A stretch of DNA of 64,000 bases from Guillardia theta CCMP2712 (lineage: Eukaryota > Cryptophyceae > Pyrenomonadales > Geminigeraceae), in contig NW_005434620.1 of the NCBI RefSeq assembly GCF_000315625.1, positions 200,088 to 264,087 of the forward strand, given 5' to 3'. Both the position numbers and the translations under genes were made by a program. Each line of letters starts with the position of its first letter. The stretch's first letter is position 1. The notes under the pieces are model-generated. The model made no database searches. It saw nothing but the letters and a program-made list of their open reading frames with translations, and had not been told where the DNA came from. Shown in pieces: positions 20,701 to 31,204 of this stretch.

Positions 20701-22490
20701 TTCTCAACCACACCAGGGATCAGCGACTGAGGGCCCTCCCGCCTCCTCGCCCGCGCCTCCTCTTTGGCGATCCGCTTCTCCTCCGCCATGCGCAGCTTCT
20801 CGGCCTCGAGCCTCTCTTGCGCCGTCATCTTCTTCTCCGTCGTCACCTGCAGCACCTGCAGGTCCGATCGCCCCATGGAGCGCACAAGGTTGGAGATCTT
20901 CGCCATGTCCGCCTGCCGCTTGTTGATCTTCCGCTCCCACAGCTTGCGGTTCTTCGGGTCCCACTCGACCAGGTCGCTATCGTCGTCCACCTCCTTCTTC
21001 TCCTGGTACTCTTCCTCGTCGACCTCCTCGATAGGGTCGAGCAGGTGGGGGTTGAAGTCCTGCATCAGCTCCTCGAAGGTCTTCTTCCCTGCTGACGCCG
21101 ACGGCAAGTTCTCTCCGTCGCTCACGATCTGCTTCGTCGCTACTCCGCTCATGAGCGCGCTGGTGCTGCGCCGAGGAGAGACGCTGCAGGAGTAAGGAAT
21201 CAGACAGCAGCAAGAGAAGGGGAGGAGGACGAGCAGGAGCAGGAGGAGAGGAAGTGCTCGACCTGCTGCTGCCACCGGTAGAAAGCTGCCTCTCCATGAA
21301 AGCATGCTTCTTGGTCAGACTCTCCAGCGAGACTCGGATCGGCAGCTCTCGGATCTCGTCGGGGAGTTTAATCCAGTACTTAGTGACCTGGAGGACTGTC
21401 AGGAGGAGACGGCAAGACTTCGAACGAGCAGTCACTCTTACCAGCCCGTCGTCGCTCTTCTCGATCGCCTGCACCTCCCCAGTTTTGCCCTCGTACCTGC
21501 ACCCAACAGACTCACGACAAGACCCCAGGGCCCTCGCACGTGCCTGGAGAAGTTGGGAGGGAGGTTGGAGACGATGACTTGATTTCCAACTTCGATCGTG
21601 TTCCTGGACGAGGACTTGGAGTGCAGGAGGGGAATGTCAAAGTTGTCGTCCTGCAAGGGCGGAGCCGATTCTGGCGAGGACGGTGGAATCATCTCGGATC
21701 TTGCCCCGTCCGTCGCCTCCGCAGGCAGCCTGATGCTGTCGGGGAGGGCAGGAGGACGAGAGTAGAGGCGAGGAGAACTCTCACTCTCCTCCAGCTTCGC
21801 CTGCTCCCGCGGGTTTGCAGCAGCGGGCATGGGAAGAATTTCTTCGCTCGCGCCTGCACAGACAAAGGGAACGTAAGGGGAGCCAAGAGCTCGAGGAGGC
21901 CGGCGAACCTTCATCCCTTCCAGCGCTAGAGGAGACGGACGTGTGCTGGTCGTAGACAATCGTAGCAGCAGCCTGGGGGGCTGCTGGAGGGAGCAGAGGA
22001 GTTGACTGAGGAGGTCAAGTCAGTTCGGCACGTGAAGCAACAGGGCCCTCACGTCTGATTCTTGTTCCCCCCAGTCTTCTCCTGGATCTGACGTTTCTCT
22101 TCCAAACTCTCCCCCGCTCACGGTCAGGGGCAGGTCAGCCCCTTCCTCCTGCCGCCTGCTCGACGACGGCAGCGCCATCCGAGCGACGAGCGCGTCCAAC
22201 GGGTTCAACTGTGACCGACATCAGCGGCAGCCTCCCTCCCCTCCCTTCCCCGCACGCACATGCTGCTGCGCGGACGACATGTCCAGCGAGTCTTCCCTGC
22301 TCGAGTCCGCATCCATGTGCCCAGGAAGGTCCATGAACTGCACTGGAGTCTCGAACTGCCATGGGCCGTCAGGGCTGCTAACTCGAGGAGGCAACGGCAG
22401 GACCTGACTGTCAGTATCGTCCTCCTCGTCCGCCAAAGAGTGCATCGGTGAGGGACCCAAGTCCCGAAGAGCTGGAGGAGCTCTGCCCAT
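17760..22490 (-). CDS. Voltage-sensor-like membrane protein fused to a class III nucleotide cyclase (frameshifted)
   Basis: Read on the minus strand, the order is as follows. An acidic N-terminal region (22490-21580) precedes a segment with EVGNQVIVSNLPPNF and EGKTGEVQAIEKSDDGLVRV (21600-21450). A coiled-coil stretch follows. Four hydrophobic spans (20680-20430) precede an Arg-rich S4-like helix (ARAGTRAARIVRIF, about 20380-20320). Another span (20249-20192) leads to a Cys-containing extracytosolic loop and a last span at 19595-19535. A linker then leads to a cyclase domain with GVWGFCDIRSFTDC (first metal Asp) and NVGDAFQLAW (second Asp), followed by ITFGFGLHAGWAIEGAIGS. C-terminal exons end near 18420 and 18090, then at MAEHNFVSPASWKGYRE and TGA 17760-17762. 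The frame breaks at 19133-19136. It presumably makes cAMP or cGMP in response to voltage or ligand. The 5' end is uncertain near the gap. Confidence 0.75.
19133..19136 (-). other. One-base frameshift inside the cyclase catalytic motif
   Basis: Upstream of this A-run (TTTT on the plus strand) the cyclase reads ...SENEGAPNK. Directly after it, the frame that continues the domain (NVGDAFQLAW) is one base out. An extra A in the run would restore a single open frame. No intron fits. Either the assembly lost one base from a homopolymer or this allele is a pseudogene. Confidence 0.8.
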
Positions 22491-22619
22491 GTCTCTTGCC
22501 TGCCGCAATGGAGCATGAGACGGTTGAGATTCTGACAGCTGCAGGAAGAGCAGGAGGGGCACAAGCAGAAACAGAAGGAGGAGGAGGGGCGCAAGCAGAA
22601 ACACGAGGAGCGGGAGGAG

Positions 22620-22804
22620 GAGGAGCAGAAACAGGAGGAGGAGGAGGAGGAGGAGGAGGAGGAGGAGGAGGAGGAGGAGGAGGAGGAGGAGGAGGAGGAG
22701 GAGGNNNNNNNNNNNNNNNNNNNNNNNNNNNNNNNNNNNNNNNNNNNNNNNNNNNNNNNNNNNNNNNNNNNNNNNNNNNNNNNNNNNNNNNNNNNNNNNN
22801 NNNN
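22620..22804. repeat. (GGA)n microsatellite running into a 100-base assembly gap
   Basis: Uninterrupted GGA triplets occupy roughly 22630-22704, then 100 N (22705-22804). The repeat probably stalled assembly. It lies just 5' of the visible start of the cyclase gene, so the true N-terminus may be hidden. Confidence 0.85.
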
Positions 22805-24004
22805 AAAAGAACCAAAAGCAATATAAACATTATAAAATAGAGACCCCTTTGCCCCAGGTGTCGACATTCAAGCTATGTTTTGTAAAACATTCCAATCAGA
22901 TTTTGAAATCAATTCAAAGATCTTGAAGGAAAATCTGGCAGAGGATGAAAATTCTCCGGCACAGCGGTTCGGGACGGGGGGTGGGTCCTTTTGGCTATTC
23001 GGATTGAGTTCATGACAGCAGCCTGACGGAATTCCTCAGTACCAAACATTTTACTTATTTAATAGGGTTTAAAAAAATTCGGTTCGTTGTCCCGCTGCTG
23101 ACTCCGTGACCCCACCTACTAACAACCTGTGTAAAGTAGACTTAGGGGTGGGGTTGTTGGCAATAGTCATTCCGCCACTGGGCAAGGTAGTCGGGACGGT
23201 TCAAGTAAGGTTGTAGATTTAACATCTCTCAGAACAACCAAGAAAGTGCGAGCGAGCTCCAAAGGGAAGGGAGGGGACAAGACACTCTGACAACCAAGAA
23301 AGACAGAAACGATGCAAAAACGGAAGGAGGAGGAGGAGGAGGAGGAGGAGGAGGAGGAGGAGCAAACCTTGTCAGTTTTCGATCGCTCAGATTCAAATTC
23401 TTCTCATCGCGCAGGCTCAAGGTGCGCGAGATGCCGGTAGCAACCTGCGCAGAGTCAAGAAAGGGATGAGCAAAGAACGCCAACAGGAGCAGAAGAAACG
23501 AATTCAACTCAGAGTTCAGGCCAGGGAGGGAAACGAATTTAACTCAGGGTTCAGGCCAGGGAGGGATGGAACGGATGGGAAAGTGGGGGGAGGGTAAGTT
23601 GGAGGCTGCTGTGGATACAGAGGAGTGGAGGAAGCGAGAATTTTCTCATCTTATCTAAGTAAACATGAGATGCTATCAACCATGCTTCCGAGCATGCGTG
23701 CTCCAGCCTCGTTCTCTGCGGAGTATGAAAGCCATGCTAATTCTGTTGCTGCTGATCTTGACCCTGATTCTGACGCCACCTCCACTCACCGCCCTGCCTT
23801 CCTTTCAAATCGTCCGCTCTCCTCAAGTCTGACCCTGTCATCGTTGCATTCTCTCAAGACTTTGATCCATATCCTCCCTGTCTTCTTCTTCTTCTCCTCC
23901 TCCTCCTCCTCCTCCTCTTCCTCCTCTTCCTCCTCCTCCTCCTCCTCCTCCTCTTCTGTCGTGCTCTGGCCCGTGCATCACGCCCGCAATGGCGGTTGAG
24001 TCTT
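22805..24004. other. Intergenic region with GGA and TCC repeats, no convincing gene
   Basis: 22805-23210 is AT-richer unique sequence. 23325-23362 is (GGA)n and 23885-23955 is (TCC)n. One minus-strand segment near 23450-23365 (VATGISRTLSLRDEKNLNLS) sits after a GCGCAG and could be an isolated exon of the cyclase gene or another gene; support is weak. The two purine repeats share the GGA motif of the adjacent gap. Confidence 0.5.
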
Positions 24005-24375
24005 CAAGGGGGGTGGTAACAAGAGGGTGGATGTAAAACAGGGGGTGGGGGTAGTCTCCTCAAGATACTCAAGGGGTAGTGGGGACGGACTGAGCTGTTG
24101 ACTAAACGGGAGGGGTGGTCAGGAGTTGTAGTAATTGAGGGGTACAAGGGTGGTTTCAGTTGCCATCAGCAGGGGTGTATTGAACAGGTAAAGAGGAGGT
24201 AGGGGTACTCGATTAGTGATGTGTAGCAGGTAGGTAATCTGGGGAGGGACGTAGCCACCGAAGGTAGGGGTACACAGATATATGAACGTTGAGTTCGAGG
24301 GGGGTAGGGGGTGGGGGTACGAAATATTGACGAAGGGGTTAAAAGTTGCCAGAGAGGGGGGGTAGGGGTTATCGA
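24005..24375. repeat. GGGGTA-rich island (island D)
   Basis: AGGGGTACAAGG, GTAGGGGTACTCG, GGTAGGGGTACAC, GGGGGTAGGGGGTGGGGGTA and GGGGGGTAGGGGTTA occur in quick succession. Frames through it give no domain. It lies between the C2-like gene (3' side) and the cyclase gene (5' side), both on the minus strand. From 24376 to 24850 the DNA is purine-rich and may contain 3' exons of the C2-like gene that I could not delimit. Confidence 0.6.
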
Positions 24376-24852
24376 GGAAGTTTGACAAGGGGAGTAGGAA
24401 AAAATCTGAGTGGAGGAGGAGGTCGAGGAGGGGGAAGGAGGAGGGGGAGGGAGGGAGGAGATGGAGGACGGGGACGAGGAGAAGGGAGGACGAGGAGGGA
24501 TGAGGAGGTGATGGAGCAGGAGGAGTAGGAGGAGAAGAAGGAGGAACCTGACACGTGCGGTGTTGCTGGTAGAGACGGATCCTCCATCGCAAGGCTCCAC
24601 TTTGCCTGCCTCTGATCAGGAAAGGAGGAAGAGGAGGCGGTTGAAGAGCACCTCCGTGGTCCTTGATGGATGGAGGTTCGCATGCGACCAGATCAGCTGC
24701 ATGGCGATCAGACGAGCATAGGAGAGGAGAGAGGAGAGAGGAGAGAGGAGAGAGGAGAGAGGAGAGGAGAGGACAAGAAACTGTAATACGAGGATCGACA
24801 GAAAGGAAGGGGGGGGATGGGTGGGACACGAAGGTATGCAGGTAAGGGATAC

Positions 24853-26410
24853 TTGCCTCTAGGCTCGACACCGTGCTGTCCAGCTTGGAAAGACTCAGAC
24901 CCTTGACACAACGACGTCAGACGCAGCGGGAATGAACGACAGGAGAGGAACCATGGCAGCACGTTCCTGCTCCATCAGGGCTACTTGGTTCTCGAGCTGG
25001 AGGACGCGCTTCTGTGAGAGATCATTGTCTCGCCGAAGCTGACTGTTCTCCTGCTCAGCAAGACGTGAGAAAGGACGCTCCCGTCTCCCTCCTCTCACCT
25101 CCTCGCTCTGCTCGAGCCGTTTGATCGCCTCTCTTGTTGCCTTCTCTGCTATCGAGTGCGACTGCGAGCGGCTCTCAACCTGCCATGATCTTAGCGAGAC
25201 AATGCTGAGCGACAAACGGAAATGCAGCAGGATAGACAGGCAGGCAGGCAGGCAGTCAAGTCAGTCAGTCAGTCAGTCAGTCAGTCAGTCAGTCAGAGAA
25301 CAAGTATCTACTGACCTTGACCTGCAGCTCCTTGAGGTGAGAATAAACTTCATGCAGCTGGCTCTTGAGCTCTTCGATCTCCTTGTCCTTGGATGCATCT
25401 GAGTCCCTGCCTTCACGGGCTTCGGGGCTCACTGGATGAGGAGCAGAAAGTTTGACCAGCCGCGCGCTGGTCGGTCGCGTCTCAATCCCTTCGTTCTTGG
25501 GAGCGGGAGGAGAGCTGTTCACTTTCTTCGAGCTCCTCTCCTTCTGCTCGCCGGCAGGGCTGCCAACAACCTTCCTCGGCAGCCTCAGGAAGTTGGGAGA
25601 ATTCTTCGAGGGAGAGGAGGAAGCCTCAAGGATTTCGATGCTGTCGACGTGAATCTCCACCTTCGTTGTGAAGCCATCGGGACCGCACAGTTCAGCATCC
25701 TGTGAGGCTCGTAACGACAGACTGTACACGAGCTCGCCATCGCGTTCGCTGCCTTCGCCGCCTGGCACAAGGTCATACCCAAAGACCTTGGCAAATCCGT
25801 TCTTGACGTCGGCTCCTCGGCTGTTGTACTCCCAGAGGATGAAGACGAAGGCGTCTGAGCGCGAGGCGGAGATTTGAAACTTCTCTCCATCGAACTGAGC
25901 ATGCGATTTCTTCTCGCGCGACCAAGTCTTCTTGACACGAGACGTGCGCACTAGCTTGTTGCTCTTCCTCTCGAACTTTCCTCTCGCCAACACCCTTATC
26001 TCCACGTAGAACTCCCCGGCGCTCCGTGAGTTTATCGGCAGGTTTACCACGTCAGCGATGGACAAGTTCAGCCTGAACCTTTCTTGTGTCGTCTCCTGCG
26101 TGGGTGGTCGGTCGCCATGGCTAGGGGAAGCTCGCACGGCAGCAGCCTCCTCATCCTTCTCCGCCTTGTCAGCCTCGGCAGGATGGTCATCAGAAGCCTT
26201 GCTGGCAGAGTCCGAGAGAGACTGCGAGTTCTCGGAGAGCAGGAAATCAAAGTCCTCGTAGGGATCCGCAACCTTCTTCTCTCCCTTTATGTGTGCTGTG
26301 GGGAGTTCTTCCACGTCCATGGCGACCAAGAGTGCAGCATCCAGGCTTGCAAGCAGTTCGTTATGATCATTGCTCCCACCGTTGTGGATCGTTTCGCTCA
26401 TGGTTTGCAA
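24853..26410 (-). CDS. C2-like domain protein with C-terminal coiled coil
   Basis: The large exon (26410-about 25315) starts MQTMSETIHNGG and has an acidic Ser-rich N-terminus. A beta-rich domain follows (residues ~115-260) with FRLNLSIADVVNLPIN, EFYVEIRVLA, DAFVFILWEYNSRG and TTKVEIHVDSIEILE, the strand pattern of a C2-type membrane-binding domain; its calcium ligands are not obvious. A basic Ser/Pro linker leads to coiled coil (KEIEELKSQLHEVYSHLKEL). An intron containing a GTCA repeat (25256-25296) precedes IAEKATREAIKRLEQSEE and RRDNDLSQKRVLQLENQVAL. A 52-base intron (GTTCCT to TCAAG) joins ERAAM to GLSLSKLDSTVSSLEA. The visible coding ends near 24853; the true C-terminus is unresolved. 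A scaffold or trafficking role is plausible but unproven. Confidence 0.6.
25235..25296 (+). repeat. GGCA/GTCA tetranucleotide repeat in an intron
   Basis: Three GGCA units pass into about ten GTCA units. The repeat sits in the intron of the C2-like gene, directly after its GTCAGT donor as read on the minus strand. Confidence 0.85.
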
Positions 26411-26814
26411 ACACGTATTCAGATCTCAGTCCTTGTAGTACTTGACACGTTCACTGTCGGATTGTAACCCAGTCCATCCGCTGGCTACAGTCCCGTCGGA
26501 AACATCAGCGTCAGCCTCTCCTACCTACCAGGCTGCAGTTTCACCCTCTCCTTTCAATTCTTATCGGGTCTTTATCAAAGTACCTCCCAATGTCACGCAA
26601 GCTTCTTCTCGGGCCTTGCTTTCAAATTTCTGCTCCTCCTCAAGGATCTTGATCTTTCTCCCTCACCTTCCTCAGCTTCTCTTCGTGCTTGTACTCTTTT
26701 TGTTCATAACTTCTCATCGTCGTCATCGCTGTCTCTTCATCGCTCCGCTGCATTCATTCGTCTCCCTTCAAAATAGCGCATTTATCGCCATGTTCAAGTG
26801 GGTGTGATATTGTC

Positions 26815-26945
26815 CTTCGTCGTACCCCCCACCCCCTACAAATTCATTGTACCCCTGATGAGAATAGTGATTATTGATTATTTGCACATGGGGGTAGTAT
26901 CACCCTACCCTACTCGGTGTTGTCTACCCTACGGTAACTTGATGG
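26815..26945. repeat. TACCCC-rich island (island E)
   Basis: GTACCCCCCACCCCCTAC, GTACCCCTGATG, GGGGGTAGTATCACCCTACC and TCTACCCTACGG lie in 130 bases, 5' of the C2-like gene. The interval 26945-27451 also contains the 13-base minisatellite and purine-rich DNA. No gene seen. Confidence 0.6.
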
Positions 26946-27065
26946 ACATCGTCAGGCCGTGCGGGACTCGAAGCAAAACAAAACCAGTGCAAGAGAGTGG
27001 AGATGAGCACAACTGAGGAGATGACGATGTAGAAAGATCAGAAGAAGTGATGAGGGAAGAAGATC

Positions 27066-27185
27066 AAGAGACATCAAGGAGAGACATCAAGGAGAGACAT
27101 CAAGGAGAGACATCAAGGAGAGACATCAAGGAGAGACATCAAGGAGAGACATCAAGGAGAGACATCAACGAGAGACATCAAGGAA
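27066..27185 (+). repeat. 13-base minisatellite
   Basis: AGACATCAAGGAG repeats about nine times head to tail with one AACG variant near the end. It is non-coding and 3' of the type II membrane protein gene. Confidence 0.9.
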
Positions 27186-27451
27186 GCGGGGAGAAGAAGT
27201 GAGATGTAGAGATGTAGAAAACAGAGAGAAGAGCGAGAAGTTTTGAGAACTCAAAGAGCGATAAGGTGAAGAGAGATACGGGGAGGAGAGTGAGAAGAGA
27301 ATGATGAGAGAACAACGGCAAGAGAGTGAATGTAGTAAAATTCACGACATCTCACAAAGGACTCGAGCACTAGATACATTCATGACACGAGAGCAATCAG
27401 GCCAGGGGCAGCACGTGATGTTAAGACAGGAGCAAACACGTCTTTCATTCC

Positions 27452-28390
27452 TCATGCTTTCTTCGCTCTCTTCTCGAGCTCCAACGTCTGATGTCTCAGC
27501 TCCTGCACGTCCTGCGTCAGCGTGTGGATCGCGATCTCATCTGCCTGCAGCCGAGCCTCCAGCGCCTGCACTGCCACGTCGTCCGTAGGGATCGCGCACA
27601 GAACTCCTCCTGCACACCCATCGTCGGAAGAGGGGACGGGAGGGATCGCAGAGCGGATGCTGTTGGCAGCATCGTTGGCATCCGCCACAGGCTGCTGAGC
27701 TGGAGGAAGGGCGTTCAAGGACGGGCTGGTTTCAGCCAGAGACTGTGTCCTTGCCTTGGAAGCGGTCGATCCGCGCGTCTCCTCCTTCCTGCTCTGCTGA
27801 GAGCTCCCTGTAGCAAGGGAGCTGCTCTTGGCTGCTGCCGCATGAGGCTTCGCAGGCTCTTTCAGCTCCTTGGAGAGTTTCGCGTCTTTGTGCATGCCGT
27901 CCCGTTGGTCTTGCCGTACACTGTCAAGGGTAGCCTGCAGCAAGCCGAGATCCGAAGCGGGAGGTGAGACTACTGTCCTCTTCCCGCCCTCCTGCGGCCT
28001 CAGGCTCTCATCCTGCGGCTTTCCGAGCGAAGAACGAGCGTTCCATGGAGCATACACCGTCGAAGCAGCGCGCATGATCCTCCCCTGACGCCGAGCAAAC
28101 TTGTACCCCTGTGAGTACGGGCTGTAGTCCTCGTGTCCTCTTCCTCCCATCTGTGATGCTGCTGACTTTGCATACTCCATCCCAATCTTTCCGTGCTTCA
28201 TCTCTACGACTTTCACATTTGCATCGCCGCCGTAAAGCAAGGAAGAGCCATCGGGAATAGGGAGACCTCCGATAGCATAGCATACCGTGATCACAGCAAA
28301 TACTGCAATAATTCCAGACATGAACCCCCGTCTGTTATGCACATAATTTCCACTTTGGTGACACTTTGAAGGTTCTTCAGCCTGTACCAT
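27452..28390 (-). CDS. Single-pass membrane protein with C-terminal coiled coil, function unknown
   Basis: One uninterrupted 312-residue frame. Residues 1-22 are polar; a span follows (FMSGIIAVFAVITVCYAIGG), giving a type II signal-anchor topology. A Ser/Ala/Lys-rich, probably disordered region covers residues ~130-250 (PHAAAAKSSSLATGSSQQSR). The last 45 residues form a coiled coil (VAVQALEARLQADEIAIHTL, then ELRHQTLELEKRAKK). I recognise no family. The overall plan (short cytosolic tail, span, disordered lumenal region, coiled coil) resembles the signal-anchor protein at 10167-11221 but without clear sequence match. Confidence 0.7.
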   Translation of the reverse strand: MVQAEEPSKCHQSGNYVHNRRGFMSGIIAVFAVITVCYAIGGLPIPDGSSLLYGGDANVKVVEMKHGKIGMEYAKSAASQMGGRGHEDYSPYSQGYKFARRQGRIMRAASTVYAPWNARSSLGKPQDESLRPQEGGKRTVVSPPASDLGLLQATLDSVRQDQRDGMHKDAKLSKELKEPAKPHAAAAKSSSLATGSSQQSRKEETRGSTASKARTQSLAETSPSLNALPPAQQPVADANDAANSIRSAIPPVPSSDDGCAGGVLCAIPTDDVAVQALEARLQADEIAIHTLTQDVQELRHQTLELEKRAKKA

Positions 28391-28504
28391 CCTGACTATT
28401 TGCTTGTAGAATGAAACTTGCTCCCGAGCTCCTAAACAGCCGCTTCACAAACCACAGCTTGTTGAGGTTCCCTGCCTCTTCCTCTGAATCTATATCTCCT
28501 CCTC

Positions 28505-28625
28505 CTCCTACGATACTCCTCCTCTTCCTCTCTTCCTCTCTTCCTCTCTTCCTCTCTTCCTCTCTTCCTCTCTTCCTCTCTTCCTCTCTTCCTCTCTTCC
28601 TCTCTTCCTCTCTTCCTCTCTTCAG
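28505..28625 (+). repeat. 8-base minisatellite (CTCTTCCT)n
   Basis: About fourteen copies of CTCTTCCT in tandem, between the divergent type II membrane protein gene and the methyltransferase gene. Flanking DNA to 29086 is AT-rich and shows no gene. Confidence 0.9.
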
Positions 28626-29086
28626 GCACGAAGAGCCATGGAGGCGTGGAAACTTTTAGGTTTAAAACTGTTTTCATCCCCTTACCAAATAGTGATTGAT
28701 AGAATTAACAAAACTTTGTATTGTATCATATATACTATTAAGATTCCAGTACTGAGATCCTTTTAAAAACATAGTATGAATACTGTTCACCCACGAGAAC
28801 GCATCTCAGCAGGTTTTCACGCAGGGGATCACGAACGAAGGAGGTATCAGCGTCAAGAAGGTCAGATGAGATCGAGGTATGAGCATCAAGACACCTTCAT
28901 AGAGATATCAGGGTAAGATAAGGGCATCGGTAAGTCAGGTCATCTCATGTCCTGAGACCAAACAAGGGCTAATACGAGAAAGAAAAGAAAGTGGTCGAGA
29001 GAGGTGAAGGCAACCTTGCAAGAAGGAAGCGGCGAGGAAGAGACATAACTGACAATAGGAAACGATGTTTGAGATCGAACAGTACA

Positions 29087-30082
29087 ATGAAAATAGAGAG
29101 AGTATATAGATTCTCCAGCCGAATCTACGTTGCAATTCTGATCCCAAGTTTCTTGGGTGTGTTTGTTAGCACGACGGAAGAACCACGTTGGGAACACGAT
29201 CTGGCCTCTTTCTCCAAGCTAAGCACGAAACCTCAACCATCTCCATCCTATCTCTCGCAGAACTGCGCAAAGAGCATTACAGATAGCATGGCAACATGTT
29301 CGAGTGAGAAGGAGCAAGCCCTGGTGGTGTATAACCCCGATCCCCTGCTGGCCTCGTTGCATGAAACCGAGCACGAGTTTCGACTTGAATGGACAGGGAC
29401 CGGGCGCTCTCTTCCTGACAGTGTGAAACTGCAGCAAGGAGGTAGAGGAACAGGGGCCACGACGTGGGCGGCGGGATACATCCTCGCTACTTTCATCGCG
29501 AAGTACCACTCGAACATGGAAGAGAAGTTGCCCAGAACCTTCGTGGAGGTCGTGAAGACGAGGGGGCAGGAGTTCAAGTTCGAGGATCGGACTGTGGTAG
29601 AGCTGGGAGCTGGTCTTGGACTTGTGTCGATCGTCTTGGGGATGTTGGGAAGCAGGGTTGTGTCTACAGATGGGGATGAGACGGTCATTCCTTTCCTTGC
29701 CAAGAATGTGCGCGCGTACAGGCAGCATATGAAACACGTTGTCAAGGTTGCCAGGCTGCACTGGGGTTCTAGCGAGGATGTACAGCTATGCATGTCCAGG
29801 CTGCCGGCAGAGGGAGTTGAAGGGGGGACAACGGTAGATATCATCATGGCGGCTGATGTTGTTTTCGGTCAAGATACGCGCGTGTGGGAAGCACTTCTTG
29901 CTACAATGCTTAAACTATCGCATCGGGGAACTATCATATTCTTCGGCTATTCAAGTCGGTACGACTTGGACAAGAAGTTCGTAGAAAGCTTATCAGAGTA
30001 TTTCCTAACTGCGGAAATCCCTTCGGAAGACTGGAGAGACACTTACGAACAGACTTCCGTACAAGTGATGATAAGAAAATAA
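29087..30082 (+). CDS. METTL21/FAM86-type (PF10294-like) lysine methyltransferase
   Basis: Single exon. The SAM-binding core has motif I VVELGAGLGLVSIVLGMLGS, then STDGDETVIPFLAKNV (motif II acidic residue), and DIIMAADVVFGQD, where family members carry the D-x-x-Y/F post-motif. The upstream TTWAAGYILATFIAKY matches the family's W-x-A-x-x-L lead-in. Members methylate Lys on chaperones, elongation factors and other non-histone proteins; the substrate here cannot be told. The start at 29087 gives a hydrophobic N-terminus (YVAILIPSFLGVFVS), possibly a signal anchor. An internal ATG (MATCSSEKEQ, about 29288) would give a soluble enzyme of more usual length. The stop is TAA at 30080-30082. Confidence 0.85.
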   Translation: MKIERVYRFSSRIYVAILIPSFLGVFVSTTEEPRWEHDLASFSKLSTKPQPSPSYLSQNCAKSITDSMATCSSEKEQALVVYNPDPLLASLHETEHEFRLEWTGTGRSLPDSVKLQQGGRGTGATTWAAGYILATFIAKYHSNMEEKLPRTFVEVVKTRGQEFKFEDRTVVELGAGLGLVSIVLGMLGSRVVSTDGDETVIPFLAKNVRAYRQHMKHVVKVARLHWGSSEDVQLCMSRLPAEGVEGGTTVDIIMAADVVFGQDTRVWEALLATMLKLSHRGTIIFFGYSSRYDLDKKFVESLSEYFLTAEIPSEDWRDTYEQTSVQVMIRK

Positions 30083-30209
30083 ACAGCATTGAAAGAATCC
30101 GACAAGGACAAGATCTTAACACTAGTACTAGTTCCTACGCAATTGTCTGTTTACTGTAACATTTCGAGCAAATTCAGCATGCAACAATCAAAGCCATGGG
30201 GATTCTAAT

Positions 30210-31177
30210 TTACTGCTTGATGTTGTTCTTAGCCTCGTCAACAGCTGCAACAAAAATGAATCACATCAGAAATCAAACAATCAAAAATTTGAATTGTAGA
30301 TAGTTAACAGTGGGGCAAATCGAAGGGAGAGCCAAATCAGTCGAATTCTCACCTCCCTTGATCTGCTCAACGAGCTTCTTGCTGATACCCTCCTCCGCGT
30401 CCTTCTGCTTGACGAAGTCGAAGGCCTTGAGGGCATAAGTTCCGATGAGAAGAGAAACCTGCTTGGCAGTGTCGCTGAGTCCCTTGTCTCCCTCCTCAGG
30501 CAGCTTAGCTGTAAACCAGTGACGTCAGACGACATGAAGTCAGAAGCACTTGGAATACCGCAGTACACGCCAGCTCCTCCAGCAAGAACGGCAACGAGGA
30601 TAGAGAACTTGGAGAAGATGAGACCGACAACGGCGAGGGCGATGCCAGAGGCCTTGGCCTTGTCATCCTCCGACTGCATCTTGAGGGCGGTGGCGCGAGC
30701 GGGCTTGGCGACAGCAAAGGAGCTTCTCTTCAAACCAGAGACAGCAGAGGCTCCCTGGCGGAGCATGAGAGTCTGGGAAGGGGTGTACGCGAAAGCATCG
30801 GCCTGTTTCCGAAAACGTAAGCAATGGGGCATAACAGAACTACACAAGGCGCAAGGCAAAGGCGGCATGGAAAGAATCATGAGGAACAAGAAGAAGAGAG
30901 TTATAGGCAGAGTCATAATCAAATCTCTTGATAGGTTTGAAAGAAAAAGATTGAGGACCACTCTGCATCGGAACAATCTGCTCTAACCCATTGCATCCCC
31001 TGAACAATCCGAGAGGTTGCGGGATCACGGACACAAGGAAGGAGGCAGGGTTGGAGGATCAGGAATCAGAGGGAAGAGAAAGGGACACTGCATTATTAGG
31101 ATCACGATGTACAGCATTGAGCGACTCACGGAGGCGAGCATGGCAGCGACGAGCATCAAGCTTCTCATCATGAGCAT
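30210..31177 (-). CDS. Small plastid-targeted membrane protein, function unknown
   Basis: Exon 1 (from 31177) is a signal peptide, MLMMRSLMLVAAMLAS, ending at a GTGAGT donor. Exon 2 opens with ADAFAYTPSQTLML and a basic, Ala/Ser-rich stretch (SSFAVAKPARATALKM), which is a bipartite plastid leader with the expected Phe. The mature part has a hydrophobic segment (GIALAVVGLIFSKFSILVAV followed by LAGGAGVYCG). An exon with LPEEGDKGLSDTAKQVSLLI, TYALKAFDFVKQKDAEEGIS and KKLVEQIKG follows. The last exon encodes VDEAKNNIKQ and TAA at 30210-30212. It is about 150-160 residues before processing. It is likely a thylakoid or envelope protein; no known family is recognised. Confidence 0.7.
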
Positions 31178-31204
31178 TGTGGAACGGCAGACAGCGAAGC
31201 GCGG

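Noticed and set aside
22221-22604. Poly-Leu N-terminus as a signal peptide of the cyclase
   Set aside because: The hydrophobic run is just the GGA microsatellite read on the minus strand next to an assembly gap; the internal Met at 22490 is preferred.
27066-27185. CRISPR-like array of short direct repeats
   Set aside because: The 13-base units are contiguous with no spacers, so this is a minisatellite.
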